A stretch of DNA of 14,932 bases from Comamonadaceae bacterium. Its GTDB lineage: Bacteria; Pseudomonadota; Gammaproteobacteria; Burkholderiales; Burkholderiaceae. The notes beneath the pieces are model-generated. The model searched no databases and was not told the origin of the DNA. It saw nothing but the letters and a program-made list of their open reading frames with translations. Shown piece by piece: positions 1 to 6,462 of the stretch (position 1 is its first letter; each line of letters begins with the position of its first letter). The stretch lies in contig CANNNB010000035.1 of assembly GCA_947505995.1 (NCBI GenBank), positions 1 through 14,932 of the forward strand, read 5' to 3'. The position numbers were made by a program, and so were the translations under genes.

Positions 1-525
1 CTGAAAAAAGGCTGGACTTGGCGCGCGCCCTTCGGAATTCCAGCGCAAGACAATGAGCCAGCAGTTCATCTGACCTTTGATGAGGCTCAAAAAATTTGTC
101 AACACGAAGGCAAGCGCTTGCCGCGTGACAGCGAGTGGGTCAATGCCGCTTTTGTCGAACAAAGATCGCAAGCACCAGCAGGATTCAATCAAGGAAAGCG
201 CTACAAGTATCCCAACGGTGACAGTGCGCGCGAAAGCCATTGCCTAGAAGGCTGCACTTCTGCGAAAGGTACAGCACCCCCGGGTTCACTGTGGCGCGGA
301 ACAGGACACGTGCCAGTCATGACAACGCGCCCCGGAGTGAATGGTTTGTTCGATATGGGCGGCAATGTTTGGGAGTGGGTCGATACGGGCAATGGCGACG
401 AGAGAGTCACCCGTGGGGCTTCTTGGTGGTATGACGCCAGCAGACAGGTGGCAGATGATGTTGCCACGAAGCCGAGAGACACGCGAGTGGGCTACGTCGG
501 TTTCAGGTGTGTCGCGGCGCTTTAA
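1..525 (+). CDS. SUMF1/FGE-sulfatase-domain protein, C-terminal part (5' end outside window)
   Basis: The frame is open from the first base and stops with TAA at 523-525, giving the last 174 residues of a protein whose start lies upstream. The order of motifs is that of the formylglycine-generating-enzyme (SUMF1) fold: a GKRLPRDSEW segment (about residues 37-46), GGNVWEW (120-126), RGASWW (138-143) and a terminal GFRC (167-170). True formylglycine-generating enzymes oxidise a sulfatase cysteine to formylglycine with a pair of cysteines in the segment after the RGGS-like motif. Here that segment reads WWYDASRQ and has no cysteine, so sulfatase activation is unlikely. Other users of this fold include EgtB/OvoA-type iron enzymes, PvdO-like proteins and accessory proteins of redox enzymes, and I cannot choose between them without the N-terminal half. 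The asparaginase gene follows on the same strand after 36 bases. Confidence 0.85.
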   Translation: MKKGWTWRAPFGIPAQDNEPAVHLTFDEAQKICQHEGKRLPRDSEWVNAAFVEQRSQAPAGFNQGKRYKYPNGDSARESHCLEGCTSAKGTAPPGSLWRGTGHVPVMTTRPGVNGLFDMGGNVWEWVDTGNGDERVTRGASWWYDASRQVADDVATKPRDTRVGYVGFRCVAAL

Positions 526-561
526 GCGGCAGAAAAACTTGCCATTTTTGACAAAGGTCTT

Positions 562-1569
562 ATGAATTTTGTTCCCATGATTGAACTCACCCGCAACGGC
601 ATTTCTGAATGTATGCACTTTGGGGCACTGGCCGTCACTGACACAGATGGCAAAATGATCGCGCATGCCGGTAATCCCAATTGGTTGTGCTTTACGCGCT
701 CAACCTTGAAAGCCTTGCAAGCTTTGCCACTCATGCAAAGTGGTGGCGCCACACAATTTGGCTTTACCTCAAAGGAGCTGGCCCTCATGTGTGCCAGTCA
801 CAATGGTGAAGACATGCATGTCGAGCAGGTCACGTCTATTTTGAAAAAAAGCAACACCACTTACAAGCAAATGCGCTGTGGTTGTCATGTGCCTTATCGC
901 TTTTCATTCAACGACCTGCCGTTGCCTGAAGGTTTTGAATATGACGAGCGCCATCACAATTGCAGCGGCAAGCACAGTGGCTTTTTGGCCTATTGTTCAT
1001 TGCACAGCTTGCCCACCGAAACCTACACTGAGCTAGATCACCCCCTGCAGTTGGCAGTTAGGAAAGCTGTGGCCGAAGTGGCTGGTTTAGATTCAAAGGC
1101 CATGGCTTGGGGCATTGATGGTTGCTCCGCTCCCAACTTTGCCATGCCACTTTCTAATTTGGCGCAGGCCTATGCCCGCGTGGCTCAACCAGAATCAAAC
1201 AACGAATATGGTGCCAGTTTGAAACTCTTAGGCGAGGCCATGTCAGCTCACCCCGAGTTGGTCTCTGGTACAGGCAGAAGCGATGCCGATTTCATGCGGG
1301 TTGGCCGTGGTGATTGGGTGACAAAGGTGGGCGCAGATGGTGTCCAAGTCATTGCCAGCCGCGCTCGCGGACAAGCCCTAGCGATCAAAATTGCCGATGG
1401 CAACAAGCCTGCCTTGTTTGCAGCTTCCATTGAGGCATTGGAACAATTGGGATGGCTAGATGCGGAACAGCGAGAGGCCTTGAAACCTTGGCGCGCTGCT
1501 GCATTGAAAAATATCAAAGGCGCGGACGTGGGTGAACGACGAAGTATTTTTAAAATTCAAACTACTTAG
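562..1569 (+). CDS. Asparaginase II family L-asparaginase (Rhizobium etli AnsA type)
   Basis: This 335-residue protein belongs to the asparaginase II family (Pfam PF06089), which hydrolyses L-asparagine to aspartate and ammonia and is unrelated in sequence to the E. coli AnsA/AnsB enzymes. The family landmarks are all visible: a serine-x-x-lysine pair at Ser47/Lys50, SHNGE at 79-83 with Ser79, CGCH at 106-109, HHNCSGKH at 131-138 with Cys134 and Lys137, and GIDGCSAP at 184-191 with Cys188. These match the nucleophile/lysine sets and the metal-binding Cys-Lys-Cys site described for the R. etli inducible enzyme, so it should be active. No signal peptide is seen; it is probably cytoplasmic. The ATG at 562 has AAAGG at 553-557, a short 4-base spacing. 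The stop codon overlaps that of the opposing MATE gene by four bases. It may be co-transcribed with the upstream FGE-domain gene. Confidence 0.93.
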   Translation: MNFVPMIELTRNGISECMHFGALAVTDTDGKMIAHAGNPNWLCFTRSTLKALQALPLMQSGGATQFGFTSKELALMCASHNGEDMHVEQVTSILKKSNTTYKQMRCGCHVPYRFSFNDLPLPEGFEYDERHHNCSGKHSGFLAYCSLHSLPTETYTELDHPLQLAVRKAVAEVAGLDSKAMAWGIDGCSAPNFAMPLSNLAQAYARVAQPESNNEYGASLKLLGEAMSAHPELVSGTGRSDADFMRVGRGDWVTKVGADGVQVIASRARGQALAIKIADGNKPALFAASIEALEQLGWLDAEQREALKPWRAAALKNIKGADVGERRSIFKIQTT

Positions 1570-2930
1570 CGAACCCAACTTACTTTGTAAACGGCTAAAG
1601 CACTTAGCAAGCCATAGCCCACCATCCCAGCAGCAATGAGTGCAAACATTTCAGCTGCGCTTCCGTTGTTTTGAGTGAGCCAAATACCGCCTGCTGCTAT
1701 CACGCACAATCTGAAAGTGCCAGCCAGCACAGGCCCTAAAAGTTTGCCTGCGCCTTGCGAAGCAAAGTACAAACACAAACCCAAAGCAAAGAAACCGTAG
1801 CAGGGCCCAACCCATAGAAAGTAAAGGGCTGTGTAAGACAGAACCACAGTGTTGGAAGTGAACAGTTCAGTCCAGATGCCAGGCCAAAAGCAGACTAGCA
1901 ACCCAATGCAACCAACCAATGCGCCTGAAATCAAGGCACCGGTCCAAGCAACCTGCTTGGCGCGTTGAACCAAGTTGGCGCCTAAGGCCATGCCCACCAT
2001 AGAAAGGCACGCCACGCCAAAGGCAAAGGTGATGGGCACCAACAAAAATTCCAATCGAGTGCCAATGCCATATGCGGCTAAAGCTTCGGGGCCAAAACTG
2101 GACATTAAGCGAGTGACCACCACAATGGTGGCCACAGTTTGTAGCGAACTTAAGCTGGACATGCCGCCCACTTTAAGGATGTCTATGAACAGCGATGGCG
2201 ACAAAGGGCTGTTAAAGCTGAGCTTTAAAAGGCTGCGCGAAGAGCGCAAATAAAAGAACAAATAAATAGAGCTTGCTGAATAAGCGATGACGGTGCCAGC
2301 TGCAACGCCAGCCATGCCAAAACCAGGTACAGGTCCCAAGCCCAATCCCAAAATGCCACTCAGGGCGACTTGCCCCAAGCATGTGGTCAGAAGCACACTT
2401 GAGGGCGTGCGCATATTGCCTGTGCCACGAAGGACAGAGCTGAAAGAGTTTGTCAGCCAAATACTCACGATGCCCAGAAAGACAATGTGTGCATAGGCAA
2501 GGCATTGTTCAAGTGCCTCTCCTTGACCGCCCATGGCCAAGAAGATAGGGCGACTGAAAAAATAAAAAATCAAAGTAAAGAGGAGGCCAATGCCAATTGC
2601 AATAAGCATGGCGTGCAAAACCAGAGCGTTGGCCTTGGGCATGTCGTTTGCACCCAGTGCACGACTGATGGCTGAAGAAATTCCACCTCCCATGGAGCCT
2701 GCCGATAGCATTTGTTGCAACATGACCAAGGGGAACACCAAGGCCATGCCAGCAAGCGGCAGAAGACCCAGTTGACCCACGTACCAAGTTTCAGCAATGG
2801 TCACCAGCGCGCTGGCTGTCATAGCAAATATATTGGGGATTGCCAGTCGCCAAATGGTGGGAAATATAGGTGCGGAGGTAAGGGAGTTTTGCAATCGTTC
2901 TAGCTTATTTATTTTGAAAGACAGGCGCAC
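1566..2930 (-). CDS. MATE family multidrug/metabolite efflux transporter
   Basis: The product is a 454-residue, strongly hydrophobic protein with about twelve membrane stretches in two similar halves, the length and layout of MATE (NorM/DinF) exporters, which expel cationic drugs or metabolites in exchange for H+ or Na+. The N-terminal half carries a family-like helix around residues 28-52 (LAIPNIFAM, then ETWYVG), and helix 2 has the loop [21 protein letters not shown]. Substrate cannot be told from sequence. The start chosen is GTG at 2930, which lies 26 bases inside the end of the enoyl-CoA hydratase gene, implying translation coupled to it; neither this start nor a TTG 36 bases further in (2894) has a clear Shine-Dalgarno sequence. 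The TAA stop shares the bases TTAG with the stop of the convergent asparaginase gene, leaving no room for a terminator between them. Confidence 0.92.
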   Translation of the reverse strand: MRLSFKINKLERLQNSLTSAPIFPTIWRLAIPNIFAMTASALVTIAETWYVGQLGLLPLAGMALVFPLVMLQQMLSAGSMGGGISSAISRALGANDMPKANALVLHAMLIAIGIGLLFTLIFYFFSRPIFLAMGGQGEALEQCLAYAHIVFLGIVSIWLTNSFSSVLRGTGNMRTPSSVLLTTCLGQVALSGILGLGLGPVPGFGMAGVAAGTVIAYSASSIYLFFYLRSSRSLLKLSFNSPLSPSLFIDILKVGGMSSLSSLQTVATIVVVTRLMSSFGPEALAAYGIGTRLEFLLVPITFAFGVACLSMVGMALGANLVQRAKQVAWTGALISGALVGCIGLLVCFWPGIWTELFTSNTVVLSYTALYFLWVGPCYGFFALGLCLYFASQGAGKLLGPVLAGTFRLCVIAAGGIWLTQNNGSAAEMFALIAAGMVGYGLLSALAVYKVSWVR

Positions 2931-3684
2931 GCTTGTTCAAAAATGCATCCATGCCTTCCTTTTGATCTTCTGTGGCAAACATGGCGTGGAACAAACGGCG
3001 CTCAAACATCACGCCATCGCTCAGGCCGCTTTCAAAGGCGCGGTTGACGCATTCTTTGGCCGCCATGACAGCCAATTGGCCCATGCCGCAAATAACCAAG
3101 GCAGCGCCCAAGGCCTCTTCCATGAGTTTATCGGTAGGCACCACGCGACTCACCAAGCCTGCGCGCTCTGCTTCTTGCGCATCCATCATGCGTGCCGTTA
3201 AGGCCATGTCCATGGCCTTTGATTTGCCCACGGCACGCGGTAAACGCTGTGTGCCGCCTGCGCCAGGGATGATGCCCAGTTTGATTTCGGGTTGGCCAAA
3301 CTTGGCGTTCTCTGCCGCAATAATAAAGTCGCACATCATGGCCAACTCGCAACCACCGCCCAAGGCAAAACCACTGACGGCGGCAATGACGGGCTTGCGA
3401 ATGCTGCGAATGGTTTCCCAATTGCGCGTGATGAAGTCTTCTTTGTAGACGTCGCTGAAGTTGTGTTTGGCCATGGCTGAGATGTCGGCCCCAGCGGCAA
3501 AGGCTTTTTCGCTGCCTGTAACGATGATGCAACCGATAGCTTCTTCGGCGTCAAAGGCCTTGAGCGCTGCACCCAGTTCGTCCATCAAGGGGCCGTTCAG
3601 AGCGTTCAAAGCTTTGGGGCGGTTGAGGGTGACGATGCCAACTTTGCCGCCTTCAACGCGGACTTCAATGTTTTCGTAAGACAA
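2905..3684 (-). CDS. Enoyl-CoA hydratase (crotonase family, PaaF-like)
   Basis: This 259-residue protein closely resembles classical enoyl-CoA hydratases, which add water to trans-2-enoyl-CoA in beta-oxidation. Both catalytic glutamates are present: Glu113 in [11 protein letters not shown] and Glu133 in FGQPEIKLG, twenty residues apart as in rat mitochondrial hydratase. The oxyanion-hole segments FAAGADI (62-68) and GGG (109-111) are also intact. The start is a TTG (3682-3684 on the plus strand reads CAA), supported by a GGAG ribosome site at 3692-3695 with a 7-base spacer; no ATG fits. It is divergent from paaG across a 145-base control region, so it may act as PaaF, hydrating 2,3-dehydroadipyl-CoA late in phenylacetate breakdown; a general fatty-acid role is equally possible, hence no symbol. 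The MATE gene overlaps its 3' end. Confidence 0.94.
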   Translation of the reverse strand: MSYENIEVRVEGGKVGIVTLNRPKALNALNGPLMDELGAALKAFDAEEAIGCIIVTGSEKAFAAGADISAMAKHNFSDVYKEDFITRNWETIRSIRKPVIAAVSGFALGGGCELAMMCDFIIAAENAKFGQPEIKLGIIPGAGGTQRLPRAVGKSKAMDMALTARMMDAQEAERAGLVSRVVPTDKLMEEALGAALVICGMGQLAVMAAKECVNRAFESGLSDGVMFERRLFHAMFATEDQKEGMDAFLNKRAPVFQNK

Positions 3685-3691
3685 AAGGATT

Positions 3692-3695
3692 CTCC
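3692..3695 (-). promoter_or_regulatory. Shine-Dalgarno GGAG fixing the TTG start of the enoyl-CoA hydratase
   Basis: The plus strand reads CTCC here, that is GGAG on the coding strand. It sits 7 bases before the TTG start at 3684 and is the reason for accepting that rare start codon. Confidence 0.75.
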
Positions 3696-3723
3696 AATCA
3701 GGTTCTAAATACTGTTACCTAGC

Positions 3724-3752
3724 ACTATAACGGGATGAAAATGGTGCTTCAA
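3724..3752 (-). promoter_or_regulatory. Sigma70-type promoter for the enoyl-CoA hydratase gene
   Basis: On the minus strand a -35 element TTGAAG (plus-strand 3747-3752) and a -10 element TATAGT (plus-strand 3724-3729) are separated by exactly 17 bases. They match the consensus at 4/6 and 5/6 positions. Transcription would start near 3717, giving a leader of about 33 bases with the GGAG ribosome site. No transcript data are available, so the call rests on sequence match and position only. Confidence 0.6.
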
Positions 3753-3771
3753 TCAAGGGAAAACATTGGCC

Positions 3772-3787
3772 AACCGATCGGTCGGCT
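3772..3787. promoter_or_regulatory. Palindromic operator, TetR-family type, in the paa divergent control region
   Basis: The element CCGATCGGTCGG (3774-3785) is an inverted repeat with five of six base pairs matching about its centre, plus an outer A/T pair at 3772/3787; within it ACCGATCGGT (3773-3782) is a perfect 10-base palindrome. GC-rich palindromes of the ACCGACCGGTCGGT form are known for TetR-family regulators of acyl-CoA and phenylacetate pathways in betaproteobacteria (PaaR type); that comparison is from memory. The element lies about 43 bases before the paaG start, just upstream of a weak -10-like TACATT (3793-3798), and about 20 bases behind the -35 of the hydratase promoter. It could repress paaG-paaI-paaK until a phenylacetyl-CoA signal appears. 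No regulator gene is in the window. Confidence 0.55.
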
Positions 3788-3829
3788 AATGGTACATTTT
3801 CTGTTTCAGACCCCAATCAGGCCTCTATC

Positions 3830-4633
3830 ATGACCCAAGACATCAATTTGTCAGTGACCTTTGAAAAACGCGGCGCTGTCGCCTTAGTCACCCTTAATCG
3901 CCCTCAAGCCTTGAACAGCTTCACCCGTCAAATGCACCATGACTTGTGGGCGGCGTTTGATCAAGCCGAGGCCGATCCTGAAATCAGGGCCATGGTTTTG
4001 ACAGGCGCGGGCAGAGGTTTTTGTGCTGGCGCCGATTTGTCTGAGTTTGATTTCACACCTGGGCCTGACATGGTCAAGCGTGCCGATCCTGGCCCCGTCA
4101 TTGACCAAGCGTTCAACCCAACAACCAGGCGCATTCAAGCATTGCGCATGCCTGTGGTGGCTGCGGTCAATGGCGTCGCTGCTGGCGCGGGGGCCTCCAT
4201 TGCAATGGCCTGTGACATTGCGATTGCTTCGCCACTGGCCAGTTTCATTCAAGCGTTTAGCAAAATTGGTCTCATTCCAGATGCAGGAAGCAGTTGGTTA
4301 TTGGTGGAGCGATTGGGTCTGCCCCGCGCCTTGGCTTTGGCCATGACGGGCGACAAATTGAGCGCAACTCAGGCCAAAGAGTGGGGCATGATTTGGGACG
4401 TGGCGGAAGACCCACTGGCAGCTGCCATTGCCATGGCGGAAAAATTAGCCACCATGCCTACCAAGGCCTTGGTTGCCACGCGCAAACTCATGGCTGGCGC
4501 GCATACACACAGCTTGTCTGAACAACTTGATCAAGAACGCGATACCCAATCGGCCATGGGTCAGACACACGACTACATTGAAGGGGTTAAAGCCTTTCTG
4601 GAAAAACGCCCAGCCAATTTCAAAGGTGAATGA
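3830..4633 (+). CDS. paaG: PaaG, 1,2-epoxyphenylacetyl-CoA isomerase (crotonase family)
   Basis: PaaG rearranges ring-1,2-epoxyphenylacetyl-CoA into oxepin-CoA in the aerobic phenylacetate pathway. The 267-residue protein has the crotonase fold with CAGADL (65-70) for the oxyanion hole. The first hydratase glutamate is replaced: the segment reads GAGASIAMACD (119-129). An aspartate, Asp151, stands in GLIPDAG, the position where PaaG enzymes and related crotonase-fold isomerases/dehalogenases carry their acidic catalytic residue. The LIPDAGSSWLL stretch and the NFKG end are typical of PaaG. ATG 3830 is preceded by CAGG (3818-3821). The gene ends in TGA overlapping the first possible ATG of paaI, so paaG, paaI and paaK form an operon. 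Its neighbours make the phenylacetate assignment much firmer than the fold alone would. Confidence 0.92.
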   Translation: MTQDINLSVTFEKRGAVALVTLNRPQALNSFTRQMHHDLWAAFDQAEADPEIRAMVLTGAGRGFCAGADLSEFDFTPGPDMVKRADPGPVIDQAFNPTTRRIQALRMPVVAAVNGVAAGAGASIAMACDIAIASPLASFIQAFSKIGLIPDAGSSWLLVERLGLPRALALAMTGDKLSATQAKEWGMIWDVAEDPLAAAIAMAEKLATMPTKALVATRKLMAGAHTHSLSEQLDQERDTQSAMGQTHDYIEGVKAFLEKRPANFKGE

Positions 4634-4635
4634 GC

Positions 4636-5100
4636 ATGAACGCGCCCGTCATCAAGCTCGAAACCCGCACGCAAGCAGCCCTTGATTTGGCCAAACAAGT
4701 GGGCGAGTCGATGTTTGCCGTTGACACCGCAAGCAAAGACACCATGGGTATGCAGCTCATTTCATGCGAACCTGGCAGAGCAGTGATTCAAATGACCGTC
4801 AAAGAGATGCACTTGAATGGTCACAAAATTTGTCACGGGGGCTTTATTTTTACTTTGGCTGATTCCACTTTTGCGTTTGCCTGCAACAGCTACAACAAGG
4901 TGGCTGTGGCTGCAGGCTGCAGCATTGAATTTTTAAAATCGGGCCAGTTGGGCGATGTGTTGACCTGTGTCGGGCAAGAACAAGCTTTGAGTGGCCGACA
5001 TGGTATTTATGACATGAAAGTGTCCAATCAAAAGGGCGAAGTGATTGCCATGTTCAGAGGCAAAAGTGCGCAAATTCAAGGCACAGTCATTCCCGAATAA
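4636..5100 (+). CDS. paaI: PaaI, hydroxyphenylacetyl-CoA thioesterase (hotdog fold)
   Basis: PaaI is a hotdog-fold thioesterase that frees CoA from ring-hydroxylated phenylacetyl-CoA side products, preventing CoA depletion in the phenylacetate pathway. The conserved HGG followed by LADS is present (His67, Gly68, Gly69 and the catalytic-type Asp76), as is the FACNS segment that follows in PaaI proteins. At 154 residues it is slightly longer than E. coli PaaI because of an N-terminal tail. Two in-frame ATGs exist. The one at 4630 overlaps the paaG stop as ATGA; the one at 4636 is chosen because AAAGGTG at 4622-4628 is correctly spaced for it (9 bases from the AGG core) but too close to 4630. 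Translation is probably coupled to paaG either way. Confidence 0.92.
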   Translation: MNAPVIKLETRTQAALDLAKQVGESMFAVDTASKDTMGMQLISCEPGRAVIQMTVKEMHLNGHKICHGGFIFTLADSTFAFACNSYNKVAVAAGCSIEFLKSGQLGDVLTCVGQEQALSGRHGIYDMKVSNQKGEVIAMFRGKSAQIQGTVIPE

Positions 5101-5122
5101 AGCCACCCCGAAGAAACACGAC

Positions 5123-5126
5123 GGAG
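5123..5126 (+). promoter_or_regulatory. Shine-Dalgarno GGAG defining the paaK start
   Basis: GGAG lies 8 bases before ATG 5135. The paaK frame is open further upstream into paaI, but only this ATG has a ribosome site and it gives the normal PaaK length. Confidence 0.8.
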
Positions 5127-5134
5127 ATTTTTTG

Positions 5135-6439
5135 ATGAGTACCCCATCACGTTTGCCTTTAGAGCCCATAGAAAAAGCCAGCATCGATGAGTTGCGTTCC
5201 TTGCAACTCAAACGCCTCAAGGCCACGCTGCAACACGCATACGACAATTCACCGGTTTACAAGCTTAAATTTGATGCAGCAGGCGTGCACCCATCTGATT
5301 GCAAGTCATTGGCCGATTTGGCCAAGTTTCCCTTCACCACCAAAGTCGATTTGCGCGACAGCTATCCCTATGGCATGTTTGCCGTGCCGCGTTCGGGCTG
5401 CTCGCGCATTCACGCTTCCAGTGGCACCACCGGCAAGCCTACTGTGGTGGGTTATACCCAGCGCGACATTGACACATGGGCCACGGTGGTGGCACGCAGT
5501 ATCCGTGCAGGTGGCGCACAAGCTGGCGACATGGTGCACGTAAGCTATGGCTATGGTTTGTTCACCGGCGGTTTGGGTGCGCATTATGGTGCAGAAAAGT
5601 TGGGTCTGACTGTGGTGCCTTTTGGCGGCGGCCAAACAGAGCGCCAAGTGCAACTCATACAAGATTTCAAACCTGACATCATCATGGTCACGCCCAGTTA
5701 CATGCTGGCCATTGCCGATGAGTTTGAGCGTCAAGGCATTGACCCGCGCAGCAGCTCTTTGCGCATTGGTATTTTTGGTGCCGAGCCTTGGACCAACGAC
5801 ATGCGTGTAGCCATAGAGCACCGCATGGGCATTGATGCTGTTGATATTTATGGCTTGTCCGAGGTGATGGGCCCCGGCGTAGCCAGCGAGTGCATTGAAA
5901 CCAAAGATGGCCCTACCATTTGGGAAGATCATTTCTACCCTGAAATTATCAACCCCGAAACGGGCGAGCCAGTGGCAGATGGTGAAATGGGCGAATTGGT
6001 TTTTACCAGTCTCACCAAAGAAGCATTGCCCATTATTCGATACCGCACACGCGATTTAACTCGCTTGTTGCCCGGCACAGCCAGAACCATGCGGCGTATG
6101 GAAAAAATCACGGGCCGCAGCGACGACATGATGATCATTCGCGGTGTCAACGTTTTCCCTACGCAAATAGAAGAACTGATTTTGAAGCGTCCCGAATTAG
6201 CGCCGCACTACCAATGTGTGCTGACGCGAGAAGGGCCTATGGACAATTTGAAGGTGGCTGTGGAAACTCGGCCCGGCACCAAGCCAGACAGCATTGAAGC
6301 CCGCGCTGCCGCCAAAATGTTGCAGCACGAAATCAAGGTTTATATTGGCTCTAGCGTCGAAATTGATTTGCGTGCAGAAGGCGGCGTAGAGCGCAGCCAA
6401 GGCAAGGCCAAGCGTGTGCTTGACCTGCGCGGCAAATAA
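5135..6439 (+). CDS. paaK: PaaK, phenylacetate-CoA ligase (AMP-forming)
   Basis: PaaK activates phenylacetate with ATP and CoA to phenylacetyl-CoA, the entry step of the pathway. The 434-residue protein has the adenylate-forming motifs in order: the P-loop-like SSGTTGKP (95-102), GAEPW (215-219), YGLSEVMGPG (239-248), RYRTRDL (302-308) with the ATP-ribose aspartate Asp307, the hinge GRSDDM (327-332) and a C-terminal GKAKR (423-427) with the likely catalytic lysine Lys424. The length matches PaaK (about 435-440 residues) rather than the longer acyl-CoA synthetases. The start at 5135 was preferred over the open upstream extension into paaI because of the GGAG at 5123-5126. It follows paaI by 34 bases on the same strand. 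The multicomponent epoxidase genes paaABCDE are not next to it and must lie elsewhere if the route is complete. Confidence 0.95.
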   Translation: MSTPSRLPLEPIEKASIDELRSLQLKRLKATLQHAYDNSPVYKLKFDAAGVHPSDCKSLADLAKFPFTTKVDLRDSYPYGMFAVPRSGCSRIHASSGTTGKPTVVGYTQRDIDTWATVVARSIRAGGAQAGDMVHVSYGYGLFTGGLGAHYGAEKLGLTVVPFGGGQTERQVQLIQDFKPDIIMVTPSYMLAIADEFERQGIDPRSSSLRIGIFGAEPWTNDMRVAIEHRMGIDAVDIYGLSEVMGPGVASECIETKDGPTIWEDHFYPEIINPETGEPVADGEMGELVFTSLTKEALPIIRYRTRDLTRLLPGTARTMRRMEKITGRSDDMMIIRGVNVFPTQIEELILKRPELAPHYQCVLTREGPMDNLKVAVETRPGTKPDSIEARAAAKMLQHEIKVYIGSSVEIDLRAEGGVERSQGKAKRVLDLRGK

Positions 6440-6442
6440 GGC

Positions 6443-6462
6443 TGCGCATTAAGTGTTGCGCA
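6443..6462. repeat. Small inverted repeat at the paaK / M61 convergent junction
   Basis: TGCGCA occurs at 6443-6448 and again at 6457-6462, separated by 8 bases; each copy is itself a palindrome, so they can pair as a 6-base stem. It starts 3 bases after the paaK stop and covers the stop codon of the M61 gene. There is no T-run on either strand, so it is at best a weak bidirectional transcription barrier. Confidence 0.35.

Noticed and set aside
5045..5134. Open upstream extension of the paaK frame
   Set aside because: It overlaps the end of paaI; the 434-residue form from ATG 5135 has a GGAG site and the normal PaaK length.
5306..5932. 208-residue open frame on the minus strand inside paaK
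   Set aside because: It lies fully antisense to a well-recognised gene and its histidine/alanine-rich product has no familiar motif; it is a codon-bias shadow.
6443..6462. Rho-independent terminator between paaK and the M61 gene
   Set aside because: The TGCGCA repeat can pair, but no T-run follows on either strand; kept only as a small inverted repeat.
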